This document shows positions 8,679-16,853 of a stretch of DNA of 53,865 bases, one piece after another. Each line of letters begins with the position of its first letter. Position 1 is the first letter of the stretch. Under the pieces are notes generated by a model. That model saw only the letters and a list, made by a program, of their open reading frames with translations, was not told where the DNA came from and made no database searches. This DNA is from Caryophanon latum (GTDB lineage: Bacteria > Bacillota > Bacilli > Bacillales_A > Planococcaceae), in NCBI RefSeq assembly GCF_001700325.1, contig NZ_MATO01000014.1:1-53865 (forward strand). The letters are read 5' to 3'. The position numbers and the translations under genes are program-made.

Positions 8679-8716
8679 TGAAAACAACTAAGACAAGCGT
8701 AGTCTTAGTTGTTTTT
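8679..8716 (+). terminator. Terminator of pyrF
   Basis: AAAACAACTAAGAC pairs with GTCTTAGTTGTTTTT, a strong T-tailed hairpin directly before site C. Confidence 0.85.
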
Positions 8717-8717
8717 A

Positions 8718-8745
8718 ATGTCCCCAAAGAGTCATTTGGGAATCT
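8718..8745 (+). other. Candidate recombination site C (CCCAAA-N6-TTTGGG)
   Basis: CCCAAA (8723-8728), spacer GAGTCA, then TTTGGGAATCT and a T-run. The T-run means it could also be read as a weak terminator, but the 6-bp spacer rule matches the other five sites. Confidence 0.55.
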
Positions 8746-8774
8746 TTTTTGTATGGAATTGCATAGGTGGAATA

Positions 8775-9044
8775 CTACGCTATGGACTTTTTATAAATGG
8801 CAATGCAGCCGAAATATGCTAAGACACTTAAAGTAAGCGTAATCGTGAGCCAATAAATATTTCCCCCAAAAAATAAAATATCCTTTAGGAGAAAGCATAT
8901 AACGATGGAGCACAATGCGCCTAGAATGACCTTTATTGTAGAGGATATCTTTAGATTTACTAAAAGAAATCTATAAATAATAAAGCTAGAGATGCTACTG
9001 ACTAACATACCAATAACAGCTAAATAAAATAATGAGATATACAT
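8775..9044 (-). CDS. Small membrane protein, unknown function
   Basis: The 89-residue product is almost entirely hydrophobic, with about three membrane spans (residues 5-27, 36-54 and 62-82). I do not recognise the family. The frame is preceded by AGGGAGCG. It occupies a short module alone between sites C and D. Confidence 0.55.
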   Translation of the reverse strand: MYISLFYLAVIGMLVSSISSFIIYRFLLVNLKISSTIKVILGALCSIVICFLLKDILFFGGNIYWLTITLTLSVLAYFGCIAIYKKSIA

Positions 9045-9108
9045 TAGAACGCTCCCTAATTCATTTTTTATATTCCTTGATTAAATATATCATGTGACAA
9101 GGAAATAA

Positions 9109-9136
9109 AGATTTCCAAAGCGCTGTTTGGGAATCT
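9109..9136 (+). other. Candidate recombination site D (CCAAA-N6-TTTGGG)
   Basis: TCCAAA (9114-9119), spacer GCGCTG, then TTTGGGAATCT. Read on the other strand, its core matches site E closely, including the spacer CAGCGC. Confidence 0.55.
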
Positions 9137-9294
9137 TTTTTAATGCAGAAATACACGTTCACACGTTTGAAAAAAATTGTGTTATCTATTTTTTTGCTGA
9201 CATGTTTTTCTGGTCACAGCATTTTATTTTTGTCGAAATATAGATGGAAAAATGGAATAGCAGCGATTGTTTTTTCTCCATATCGTAAAAAAAG

Positions 9295-9353
9295 ATAGGG
9301 CTCATTTTGAGCCCTTTTGCGATTTTTGTAGGGCTCGTTTTGAGCCCTTTTTG
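9295..9353 (+). terminator. Two tandem terminator hairpins
   Basis: GGGCTCATTTTGAGCCCTTTT and, 36 bp on, GGGCTCGTTTTGAGCCCTTTTT. No gene clearly ends here. A third hairpin, ACCAGGCTTTGCCTGGT, lies at 9380-9397. The rest of 9137-9650 shows no convincing gene. Confidence 0.6.
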
Positions 9354-9651
9354 AAAAATCACGCTACCAGCGAAACACCAGGCTTTGCCTGGTCTTGCCA
9401 CGAATGTGCAAGCACGTTTCCCTTATGCTCTTTCTCACTAAAACGGGCAGATCGTGAAAAGAAGCCGAAAAACGTTTAGTAGAAAAAATCAATTCGTTTT
9501 TCAACGATACGCGCACAAATAATGTATGATTTTTGCACGCAGATTTGTTAAACACATTTATTTTTCTAACAACGTGCGCTTCATTTTGGAATCTATTTGT
9601 TTCTCATGCATCATCATTTGCATGTGTCCAACGTGAAAAATTAGAAAGAAA

Positions 9652-9684
9652 AGCAGCTGCGCGATTTATGCGTAGCTGCTTAAA
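9652..9684 (-). terminator. Terminator of the toxin-antitoxin operon, copy 1
   Basis: AAGCAGCTACGCATAAATCG pairs with CGCAGCTGCTT on the minus strand, followed by a T-rich stretch. Confidence 0.75.
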
Positions 9685-9695
9685 TATTGATTGAT

Positions 9696-9953
9696 TTAGT
9701 AGTGATCTTTCACCGAATAAATATAAATCGTATTGTTCTCTACACGATAAATTAATCGATGTTCATCCGTTATTCGACGCGACCATTTGCCCGACAACTC
9801 ATACTTTAACGGTTCAGGCTTGCCAATTCCTTCGAATGGATTACGGTCAATGTCTTTAATTAAGCGATTAATTTTTTTGATTGTACTTTTATCTCCTTGA
9901 TCATGCCAATACATATAATCTGACCAAGCATCATCTGACCAGGTTTTAATCAT
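9696..9953 (-). CDS. YoeB/Txe-family mRNA endonuclease toxin, copy 1
   Basis: The 85-residue protein is full length for YoeB. It keeps the family features: the Glu region (GKPEPLKYEL), KWSRRITDEHRLIYR with its arginines, and the C-terminal His-Tyr (SVKDHY). Members cleave mRNA at the ribosome and stop translation until neutralised. Its ATG overlaps the antitoxin stop by 8 bp, so the two are translationally coupled. It differs from copy 2 by Arg37 in place of Cys37. Confidence 0.93.
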   Translation of the reverse strand: MIKTWSDDAWSDYMYWHDQGDKSTIKKINRLIKDIDRNPFEGIGKPEPLKYELSGKWSRRITDEHRLIYRVENNTIYIYSVKDHY

Positions 9954-10212
9954 CTTCGACCTCGATTAATTCACGTACTGTCCCTTGTCCAGACTGAAAT
10001 TGTTCATCGCCGCGACGAATTTTGTCCATTACATAGTTATTCGATAATGTACGTAACGTTTCTTGCATGGCATCATAGTCACGTTTTGACATGACAACCA
10101 CCGTATCTTCCACATTTTTCGTTGTCACAATGAATGTATCCGAGTCTTCGTTGATTTGTCGCATATAGCCACGTAAATTTTGGCGGAAATTAGAATACGC
10201 AATCGCTTCCAT
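9946..10212 (-). CDS. YefM/Axe-family antitoxin, copy 1
   Basis: 88 residues from ATG 10212, chosen because AGGAGGTG lies just before it; a GTG at 10221 is in frame but overlaps that site. The N-terminus (MEAIAYSNFRQNLRGYMRQI) is the typical Phd/YefM DNA-binding fold, and the acidic C-terminus (RELIEVEDD) should wrap the toxin. It represses its own operon in this family. It appears identical to copy 2. Confidence 0.93.
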   Translation of the reverse strand: MEAIAYSNFRQNLRGYMRQINEDSDTFIVTTKNVEDTVVVMSKRDYDAMQETLRTLSNNYVMDKIRRGDEQFQSGQGTVRELIEVEDD

Positions 10213-10225
10213 CGAAAGCACCTCC

Positions 10226-10257
10226 TAGTTGTACGATATATTGTACAACTAATTATA
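10226..10257 (-). promoter_or_regulatory. Operator and -10 box of toxin-antitoxin operon, copy 1
   Basis: TAGTTGTAC-N8-GTACAACTA is a perfect 9-bp-arm palindrome just before the ribosome site, next to a -10 TATAAT on the minus strand. It is the likely YefM/YoeB autoregulation site. Copy 2 has a damaged outer left arm. Confidence 0.7.
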
Positions 10258-10443
10258 ATTCATTTTGATGTATTTGACAAACGTCACGTTGACGGAGATT
10301 GGGTGTCCTTGTAGGTGTTTCAGTATACATACGGGAAAGGGCATTTTCGCGCCTATTCTCCTGTTCTTGTTGAGAATGCGAAAAAGATTTGTCAGATGCG
10401 CGTGAGAACGCTAGTATGGAAAGTAATTAAAAACCGAGCGTAA

Positions 10444-10512
10444 AAAAAGCTACCTATCGACGCCATTAAAGGGGACGGGAATCCCCAATAGTAGCTCCAG
10501 GTAGCTTCATAA
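10444..10512 (-). terminator. Large terminator hairpin after Rep_3 gene
   Basis: On the minus strand, AAGCTACCT pairs with AGGTAGCTT followed by TTTTTT. An inner hairpin (GGGGATTCCCGTCCCC) sits in the loop. It lies downstream of the Rep_3 gene. The rest of 10258-10720 shows no gene. Confidence 0.6.
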
Positions 10513-10720
10513 ACGACTGGAAAAGTTGTCTTCGTTTGCTTTTTTTGCGCCTAAAGGAGAGAACGTTATGGCCTTTTCTAATGTTTACAAAATTAAAGGC
10601 GATGTATACTTTAAATCGTGTAAAGATAACCTCAAAAAGATATACATAGGTATAGGAAGTTATTGCATTTAAACGTGAGCTATATAGGTATTTGAAAGGG
10701 CTGCTCCGTAAACCGTCAAG

Positions 10721-11740
10721 TTAATCTCTTTCCTCTAACCAATTGTAAAATGGCACATAGTTAGGGTCATCTAGCACTTTTTTTAATTTGCGAGCAGACT
10801 CTAACTGATTTTCTAGTATTCTTACATACAATATCAAATCTTTACGAGCATTTTTAGCTTCCGTTGCTGTCAATGTATCTGTAATTTTTTTTCGATAATC
10901 TAAGATGCGTTTAATATTTTTTATCATAGAAAGTTCTTCCTTTTCTAAACCTTCCACGACGTCTAAGTAGTTGAACATGTCATTTTCAATCGTATCAATA
11001 ATGCTATACAATTCATCAACTTGGCTCTTACTTGCTAATATAGTTGATTGGCTAGGTACAGACCAATGTAAATCAAATGCAGCTATAGCACGTCCGTTTT
11101 TCTTTTCCTTATACCATACTTCCAGCTCTGTATATTTATTTAATTCATCAATGGCAACGTCGAGTACCTTTTTTTTAAAATCTGCTGTATTCGTCGCATA
11201 AGATTTTTTAGACTCCACCCCAAATAATTTCATCATTTCTTGTTTTGTCATTTGCTTATGCCAGTAGCCGTAATGAGCTTTCAAATATTCGTATAGCAAC
11301 CATGAAAATGCACTTTTAAATTGTGCCGTAATAGATAGGTCGGTTGTAATATATTTTTCCTTCAATTCTAAAATGTGTGGAAGTATAAAGGTCGTCCATT
11401 CAAACTGAAATAGCCCTGAATCGTATTTAATGAATTGAAACACATTGTAGTATTCAAAAACATCATTTTGTAAGGATTCAATACTAAATTTTAAATTCAA
11501 AATGGCTTTTGTATCCTGCTTAGCATCTTCTGTTTTATAACGATGTAAACCAAACTTTTGCTCAAAGTCTGATTTGTGAAATTTAGTTTGACCATTTCTC
11601 TGAGTTGAAAATATCGCAAACGAGAACAATTGTAGTTGGTTTAATGATAATCCTTGGCTCAACTTTGCCATTGACAATTGATTACTTTTCTTAATGCTAT
11701 TTTCAAAGTTAATCGTGTGTAATTTATTATTTTTCCGCAT
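10721..11740 (-). CDS. Rep_3/RepB-family plasmid replication initiator (1)
   Basis: About 339 residues from ATG 11740, which follows AGAGGGGTG; the longer frame upstream runs through iterons and is unlikely. The N-terminus (KKSNQLSMAKLSQGLSLNQL) and the two winged-helix halves, with YLKAHYGYWHKQMTKQEMM, fit Rep_3 initiators, which bind iterons to open the origin. Iterons lie directly upstream at 11779-11860. It is a paralogue of the protein at 20060-21052. It ends in VPFYNWLEERD, a tail shared with three other Rep proteins in the window. Confidence 0.88.
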   Translation of the reverse strand: MRKNNKLHTINFENSIKKSNQLSMAKLSQGLSLNQLQLFSFAIFSTQRNGQTKFHKSDFEQKFGLHRYKTEDAKQDTKAILNLKFSIESLQNDVFEYYNVFQFIKYDSGLFQFEWTTFILPHILELKEKYITTDLSITAQFKSAFSWLLYEYLKAHYGYWHKQMTKQEMMKLFGVESKKSYATNTADFKKKVLDVAIDELNKYTELEVWYKEKKNGRAIAAFDLHWSVPSQSTILASKSQVDELYSIIDTIENDMFNYLDVVEGLEKEELSMIKNIKRILDYRKKITDTLTATEAKNARKDLILYVRILENQLESARKLKKVLDDPNYVPFYNWLEERD

Positions 11741-11778
11741 TTTGAACACCCCTCTATTACGACTTATAATAACATCAA

Positions 11779-11860
11779 GTCGCAATAAAAGGGAGGTAAT
11801 TGTCGTAGAAAAAGGAGGTAAAAGTCGCAATAAAGGGAGCGAAAAGTCGTAATAAAATCG
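11779..11860 (-). repeat. Iterons upstream of Rep_3 gene (1)
   Basis: Units of 22-23 bp begin at about 11781, 11804, 11826 and 11848. Each starts CGYAATAAA or CGTAGAAA and ends near GGAGGTAAAAGT. They sit between the likely promoter and the rep start, so they may serve as both origin and operator. Confidence 0.75.
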
Positions 11861-11991
11861 TAGAACCTTTACGGCTTAAGGTTTTGAGGCGTTTGTAAAG
11901 GTAATTAATATTTAAAAGAGATTATACATAATATATATAAATGCTGTTACAGCAATCTAGTTACTTACAATAGTTCATAAATAATACGTTG

Positions 11992-12486
11992 ATGATTAAC
12001 GTAGAGGACCTAAAAAAGTTGAAGAAGAAAACACTAAAAACGAAATGGAACGTGCAGTACTTATACAATGCGTTTACATTGGCTGTAGCTAGAGCGAATG
12101 ATCTCAAGAAACTTTGCCAGCTACGAAATTATGATATCGTTGGCTATTGAAATGATTTCGTGCATGTGTATGCGTATGTCATGTTTCTAATTCACAACAA
12201 TTATCATGTCGCACGTGGACTGATTTATGATTTCAATGATGCACTGCAAACGCCATTATCAAAGTCGGAAGTGGAAGCGATTATGAAATCGACGTTTAAA
12301 GCATATGAAGGACATCGTGAGAACATTTCAAAGGGATACAACTACAAAAATGAAACCTTGATCGACTTATTAGCAATTACAGAAGAAGTCTTACTCACGT
12401 CTCATTCGAAAAAAGCGCAACAAAAAATGCAGAGAAAATATCCTCTGCATTTGGTCGTCTCCTCGACTACCTTTATTATACAATAA
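11992..12486 (+). pseudogene. Remnant of a plasmid replication protein (PriCT-like C-terminal part)
   Basis: One frame carries TKWNVQYLYNAFTLAVARAN, then a TGA at 12148-12150, then NDFVHVYAYVMFLI and SKSEVEAIMKSTFKAYEGHR with GYNYKNETLIDLLAITEE. The last parts resemble the C-terminal region of primase-type Rep proteins of Firmicutes plasmids. The internal TGA probably replaced CGA (Arg). The 5' part is missing, and the 3' end runs into a perfect hairpin (AAATGCAGAG with CCTCTGCATTT, 12424-12451). It is non-functional as it stands. The 11861-11991 stretch shows nothing else. Confidence 0.65.
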
Positions 12487-12536
12487 ATACCAAATAAAAA
12501 GAAAGAATTACGTTTCGTGTACCGAAGAAACAATGT

Positions 12537-14423
12537 TTACAATAATGTTAGTTTGCACGCTACAACAACTCCTGTTTGTGCATCGATGCCGAGAACTGGC
12601 TCACTGTTTGCTGTTTCGAAGCTGTAAATTAAACGCAAGCCGGGCTTTTCGCCATATACCTTTTTCCATTGTAGCTTCGGAAAAATGCCTTCAGCCGGCA
12701 GCAACGCTTCAACTGGGCGAATCGATGGTGGTGAAAAAGCTGCTAACTCCTCAAACGACATATCGGGTGTCATGACCAGTAACAATGAGCCATCCTTTTT
12801 ACTGACACCGATGTGGAAATATTCATTGCTAATCGTATAACCGTCTTTTTGCAAAGAGAAGATGAAATATGCTTTTCCTTCCTCCTCATGCTTCTCAGAC
12901 GTTACTGAGACGAATAAATAGGGCATGAATTCATGAAAGTATGTCGCAACAAACTGCGCTGCAATACATAGGCAATCTTCTTCTGTTAGTACGACCTCTC
13001 CTTGTTGTTCGACAAATGCCATGAAGCTAATAATGCGCTTGTTTTCTGGCTGTAGTACCGCCCATAAATGGTCTTTATGGCTGCTTTTCACATAGTCCGC
13101 AAACGTTTCATTGATCGATGGCTCGAACGCTTTTGGGCGCCAGCTAATTTTGTCTGTACTGTCGTCCGTACGTTCCCAGCTATCGTCAATCTTTAACATG
13201 CCTTCAATGGTCGTTTGTGGCTCTAACAGCTCAACATGAGGAAATGGCTCGTCGTTATACTCAGGTCTTGGGATTTCATCGATCGCTTCGCCCGTCATCG
13301 CATCGAACGCTTCTACTGCTAGCATGGCACTTTTATACATCACTTGAATGCCTTGTCCATCGATTAAGTTTTCCGTACGCAATGACCACTCACTGCGATA
13401 CAATCTTTCGAGCAATTTCTCTGGTGGATACAGCTCTTTTGGAATTTGTGCTGGCTCGGTAATGTAGCCTCTATACGTAAATGAAATTACTTCGCCACAA
13501 TGCGTTACTTCAATACGGCAATAATAAGCTTCTAATCGCAGCCCATGAACTTGTTGCTCAAATCTAAAAATTGTGTTCGAACCTTGATCGCGCTCTGTTA
13601 CGTGCTCATAATGCATTAGTGCGTCTGGGTACTGCGCATGCAAAAAGTTTTTCGCAATGATGCGCTTTTCCTCTAATGAAATCGGCTCGCCTTCCTTCGT
13701 TGGCAACTTTAAAAAATCCGTTAAACGCCCTTCTGAGTTCATGTGCAAATATACCGGTTCTTCTTCCGCTTTGCCTTGCCACATAAACGACGATACGCCG
13801 CCTTCTACATAACTGTTTAACGCCAATTCATAATGCGCTGGTACATCCGCATATTTTTGTGCCATCGCAAACATCTCTTGTTTTAACATATGCTTCACTT
13901 CCTTCATTCCTATTTCTTTTTCGTTTAGACGCTCTAGCACGCCACGCAATTCTTTTCTTCCTCGGTGCAAGTACATTTTCACAGTATTGACTGGCTTGCC
14001 CATAATGTGCGCAATTTCCATCACTTTGAAATCGTAAAAGTAATGCAACATAATCGCGAGCTGATACGGTCGCTTTAGCTCACGAATCGCTGTCGTTACA
14101 TCTGTTTCGATGCGCGGCTCCTTATTATCCAGCTGCATCGCAAGTGCTTCATGCAATTGTCCAAGTCGCTCTTGTTTCTTCAAAATGCGATAGCTTTCGC
14201 GCACTAAAATTTTATACAGCCACGTCCAAAAATACTTCAACTCCTGTAACTGGTGCAGCGCTTTAAACGCCTGTAGAAACGTTTGCTGCACAACGTCCTC
14301 GACATCTGCTCGATCGTTCACATATCGATACGCTGCCTTTTTTAACCGTTCTTCGTAATGCTCTACTAAATAAGCAAATGCCTCTTCATCGCCAGCACGT
14401 GCTTTTTGTATATATTGTTCCAA
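12537..14423 (-). CDS. ECF sigma factor fused to a large C-terminal domain
   Basis: Residues 1-170 are a complete ECF sigma factor. Region 2 holds the -10 helix segment (DRADVEDVVQQTFLQAFKAL) and region 4 the helix-turn-helix (MEIAHIMGKPVNTVKMYLHR). The following 450 residues resemble YcdB/PepSY-like repeats in rhythm (LRLEAYYCRIEVTHCGEV; SLLLVMTPDM; AQTGVVVA). I see no membrane span. At the junction the DNA still holds GGAAGTGAAG just before an internal ATG (MLKQEMF), as if two genes had been fused. The added domain may sense a signal or act as a built-in anti-sigma. Normal ECF sigma factors are near 170-200 residues. Confidence 0.8.
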   Translation of the reverse strand: MEQYIQKARAGDEEAFAYLVEHYEERLKKAAYRYVNDRADVEDVVQQTFLQAFKALHQLQELKYFWTWLYKILVRESYRILKKQERLGQLHEALAMQLDNKEPRIETDVTTAIRELKRPYQLAIMLHYFYDFKVMEIAHIMGKPVNTVKMYLHRGRKELRGVLERLNEKEIGMKEVKHMLKQEMFAMAQKYADVPAHYELALNSYVEGGVSSFMWQGKAEEEPVYLHMNSEGRLTDFLKLPTKEGEPISLEEKRIIAKNFLHAQYPDALMHYEHVTERDQGSNTIFRFEQQVHGLRLEAYYCRIEVTHCGEVISFTYRGYITEPAQIPKELYPPEKLLERLYRSEWSLRTENLIDGQGIQVMYKSAMLAVEAFDAMTGEAIDEIPRPEYNDEPFPHVELLEPQTTIEGMLKIDDSWERTDDSTDKISWRPKAFEPSINETFADYVKSSHKDHLWAVLQPENKRIISFMAFVEQQGEVVLTEEDCLCIAAQFVATYFHEFMPYLFVSVTSEKHEEEGKAYFIFSLQKDGYTISNEYFHIGVSKKDGSLLLVMTPDMSFEELAAFSPPSIRPVEALLPAEGIFPKLQWKKVYGEKPGLRLIYSFETANSEPVLGIDAQTGVVVACKLTLL

Positions 14424-14603
14424 AATTTCCGCCTCCTACTACGTTAGAGCATCGAATTAAACAAAAGGTTTCAACGCCGCATACTTTTTTTCACGTGAAA
14501 CAAAAAATGCTATTTTTATACGATCAACCATCTACAGAATGGCTGAGGGGAACGCTACTACCCAAGAGTTTTCGCTTTTTAAATGTACTTTCAAAAACAC
14601 CAA

Positions 14604-14680
14604 AAGTATAGTTCGCTCAAAAAGTATAAGAAAGTATAAAGAAATATAGTTTTGTATAACAAAATATAAAATTGTATAAG
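14604..14680 (+). repeat. GTATA array 1 (10-bp phase)
   Basis: GTATA/ATATA cores start at 14624, 14634, 14644, 14654, 14664 and 14674, exactly 10 bp apart, with one more off-phase core at 14606. The consensus is NAAAGTATAA. The array lies upstream of the acetyltransferase gene and belongs with the arrays around the par operon. Confidence 0.75.
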
Positions 14681-14764
14681 AATTTCCGTCCGATCATCAC
14701 ATCTACACGAAGCAGCTCCTGTCACTGTGATATGATATGAAAAACAGAAAAAGGGGTGTAAGCA

Positions 14765-15316
14765 ATGCTCGTACATACAATTGATGAGGACGTATCGTTA
14801 CGTTTATTTACGAAGGACGATGCACAAGAGTTTTTCCAATTAACGATCGATTCAAAAGCTTATTTAAAGGAGTGGCTCGGCTGGCTCGATTATACGAACA
14901 CGGTTGACGATACCGCAAAGCATATTCAAGCAAGATGCGAGGAGATTGCAGCAAACGGTGGCTACCCACAATCGTTTGCCATTATATACAAAGGTCGCAT
15001 CGCCGGCACAATTGGCTTTAATACAATGAACAACGCAAGCAAAATTGGCGTCATCGGCTATTGGTTAGGCGAAAGCTTTCAGCAAAAAGGCATTATGTCT
15101 AAAGCGTTAAAAGCGGTAATTCATTATGGTTTCCATGACTTGAAGCTTAATCGCATCGAGCTGCACGTCGCAACCGAAAATTACAAAAGCCGAGCGCTCC
15201 CTGAAAAGTTCGGTTTCAAAGAAGAAGGACACATTCGACAAGCGGAGTGGCTGTACGATCATTACGTCGATCATGTTGTGTACGGGCTGCTTGCTGAGGA
15301 ATGGACGTCCATTTAA
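14765..15316 (+). CDS. GNAT-family N-acetyltransferase (RimJ/RimL type)
   Basis: The 183-residue protein has the GNAT fold pattern: SLRLFTKDDAQEFFQL at the N-terminus, GRIAGTIGFNTM on the central strands, and LGESFQQKGIMSKALKAVI as the acetyl-CoA loop. KFGFKEEGHIRQAEWLYDHY near the C-terminus is characteristic of the RimJ/RimL branch. It probably acetylates a protein N-terminus or a small amine, but the substrate is unknown. AAAAGGGGTG precedes the ATG. GTATA array 1 lies in its promoter region, so the partition protein may regulate it. Confidence 0.88.
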   Translation: MLVHTIDEDVSLRLFTKDDAQEFFQLTIDSKAYLKEWLGWLDYTNTVDDTAKHIQARCEEIAANGGYPQSFAIIYKGRIAGTIGFNTMNNASKIGVIGYWLGESFQQKGIMSKALKAVIHYGFHDLKLNRIELHVATENYKSRALPEKFGFKEEGHIRQAEWLYDHYVDHVVYGLLAEEWTSI

Positions 15317-15333
15317 ATATACGATGCTGGAAC

Positions 15334-15366
15334 TCTGTAGACATTGTTGTTTACAGAGTTTTTTTA
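15334..15366 (+). terminator. Terminator after acetyltransferase gene
   Basis: AACTCTGTA pairs with TTACAGAGTT, followed by seven T. Confidence 0.8.
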
Positions 15367-15380
15367 TAGGCTACCTCCAA

Positions 15381-15450
15381 AAAGTATAAAAAAATATAAA
15401 AGTGTATAAGAAAATATGATAAAGTATAATAAAGTATAAATTTGTATAGA
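15381..15450 (+). repeat. GTATA array 2 at the par promoter
   Basis: Seven cores start at 15384, 15394, 15404, 15414, 15424, 15434 and 15444, with an unbroken 10-bp phase. The array ends right at the ribosome site of parA, where an operator-centromere of a ParA/ribbon-helix-helix partition system would lie. Confidence 0.8.
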
Positions 15451-15462
15451 GGAGTGGATAGT

Positions 15463-16278
15463 TTGGTTCATGTCATTGTAGTTGCAAATGAAAAAGGGGG
15501 CATCGGTAAAACGACGATCGCCTGCAAGCTAGCATCTTTACTTTCAACGGATTCACATGAAAAAGTGGAAGCGAAATACAAACGTACAGCGGAAAAAGTG
15601 TTATTAGTTGATACCGATTTACAAGGCAATGCGACGTTTTTTACAACGCGTCAATTACGCTCACAATTCGAAGGGCGTAGCTTAATTGAAGCGATTGCAG
15701 AAGAAGACGCAACGGACTACATTATCGAGCTGACCGAGCATTTACACGTACTACCATCTAGCTCTAAAGTGGCGATGTTTGATGCGGAGTTTACGAAGCT
15801 GCGCCATCAATTAGAAGAGCCTGCAAAATGGTTGCAGCGCACATTAGCACCTGTAGCACACAACTACGATTGGATTGTCATTGATACGTCACCATCTTTA
15901 ACCGAACTTCAACTTCAAACGTTCAATGTTTCATTCGGCGGTTATACAAACGTGTTAATTCCGATGCAAACGGAGCGATTTGGCTTCCATAGTGTGCAGC
16001 AATTTTCAGATACGTTGACGCCAGTGGAGCAGCACACGAATCCAAACTTAGCTGTCCTCGGTGTCGTACCAGTACTAACAGATGGAACACTCGTTGATAA
16101 AAACATTATGGCAGAAGCGAAGGAGCAATTTGGCGACTTGCTATTTAAAACCGTTATTAAACGTCGTGCAGGTGTGAAAAAAATGGTAGATACCGGATTT
16201 AGCGAACACTATGCAAAAGAGCGCGAAGCATTACAAGATTTTTACGACTTACTTCTAGAGGTGAAACAACATGTCTGA
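15463..16278 (+). CDS. parA: ParA-family partition ATPase
   Basis: 271 residues from TTG 15463, chosen because GAGGAGTGG precedes it at good spacing. The deviant Walker A KGGIGKTT follows the N-terminal strand VHVIVVANE. LLVDTDLQGNATFF holds the switch Asp, and WIVIDTSPSLTELQLQ is Walker B. No N-terminal helix-turn-helix is present, so this is the short ParA type that pairs with a small DNA-binding partner. It would move plasmid copies along the nucleoid. It overlaps the next gene by 8 bp and follows array 2. Confidence 0.92.
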   Translation: MVHVIVVANEKGGIGKTTIACKLASLLSTDSHEKVEAKYKRTAEKVLLVDTDLQGNATFFTTRQLRSQFEGRSLIEAIAEEDATDYIIELTEHLHVLPSSSKVAMFDAEFTKLRHQLEEPAKWLQRTLAPVAHNYDWIVIDTSPSLTELQLQTFNVSFGGYTNVLIPMQTERFGFHSVQQFSDTLTPVEQHTNPNLAVLGVVPVLTDGTLVDKNIMAEAKEQFGDLLFKTVIKRRAGVKKMVDTGFSEHYAKEREALQDFYDLLLEVKQHV

Positions 16279-16696
16279 CTCAATTAGTTCATTAAAAAAT
16301 TTAAAGAAGAAAAAACCACTTTTTAATGTAGGTGAAGGAACTGCTGCTGAAGCGATGACGAAAAAGAATACGGTTTCTGCCAATCGTCACGAAAAAAAAC
16401 GCTTATCTGTGCACCTTTCGATTTCATTAGAAAAAGAATTCAAAACATTATCGAAACGGTTAGGAATTTCTGTTGCAGATTTATTAAACGCCGAGCTAAA
16501 ACAATTTTTGAACGAGCCAGATGACCGAAGCTTATTCAATCATTATGTAGAAGATGAATTTGCCAATCGCGGTTACAATTTAGATGCGACTGTAAAGCAG
16601 CAACTCGACGATTATTGCGCCACACATAACCGATCAAAGCGATTTGTCGTCGAAGCCATTTTAAGTGATTTCGTGAAAAAGTATAAAGATATATAA
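16271..16696 (+). CDS. Small centromere-binding partner of ParA (two RHH-like units)
   Basis: 141 residues. A basic, flexible N-terminus (KNLKKKKPLF) would suit stimulation of the ParA ATPase. A first ribbon-helix-helix-like unit covers about residues 43-80 (KRLSVHLSISLEKEFKTLSK then GISVADLL). A second, similar unit covers about 100-139 (GYNLDATVKQQLDDYC then SKRFVVEAILSDFV). Two such units in one chain would make a pseudo-dimer. Its start overlaps the parA stop. GTATA arrays lie before and after the operon, so it most likely binds them as centromere and represses parA. The repeat-to-protein match is inferred from location. Confidence 0.75.
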   Translation: MSDSISSLKNLKKKKPLFNVGEGTAAEAMTKKNTVSANRHEKKRLSVHLSISLEKEFKTLSKRLGISVADLLNAELKQFLNEPDDRSLFNHYVEDEFANRGYNLDATVKQQLDDYCATHNRSKRFVVEAILSDFVKKYKDI

Positions 16697-16740
16697 TGAA
16701 ATATAAATATGTATAATAATATATAAAGAAGTATAAGAAG
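16679..16740 (+). repeat. GTATA array 3 after the par operon
   Basis: Six cores start at 16681, 16691, 16701, 16711, 16721 and 16731, with an exact 10-bp phase. The array begins inside the last codons of the small partition gene, and an intrinsic terminator (AAGACG with CGTCTT) follows at 16738-16768. Confidence 0.8.
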
Positions 16741-16853
16741 ACGTGCATGAAACTAGCGCGTCTTTTTTATAGTTATTCGTCTATTTTTTCTTGCACCTAA
16801 AGTAACTTGAGGTTTTATACTCAACCTATACTTTCGCAAAGGAGTTTTGAAAC

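Larger units (their letters stand above)
9651..10428. repeat. Inverted duplication of the YefM/YoeB locus, copy 1
   Basis: This block, from the toxin terminator through both genes and about 180 bp of upstream DNA, recurs inverted at 34241-35026. The genes are almost identical. Similarity fades in the upstream DNA and stops near 10428 (after AGCGTTCTCACGCGC on the other strand). Confidence 0.85.

Noticed and set aside
9575-9600. TTTTGGAATCTATT resembling the right arm of the CCCAAA-N6-TTTGGG sites
   Set aside because: No matching left arm lies 6 bp before it; only a half-site.
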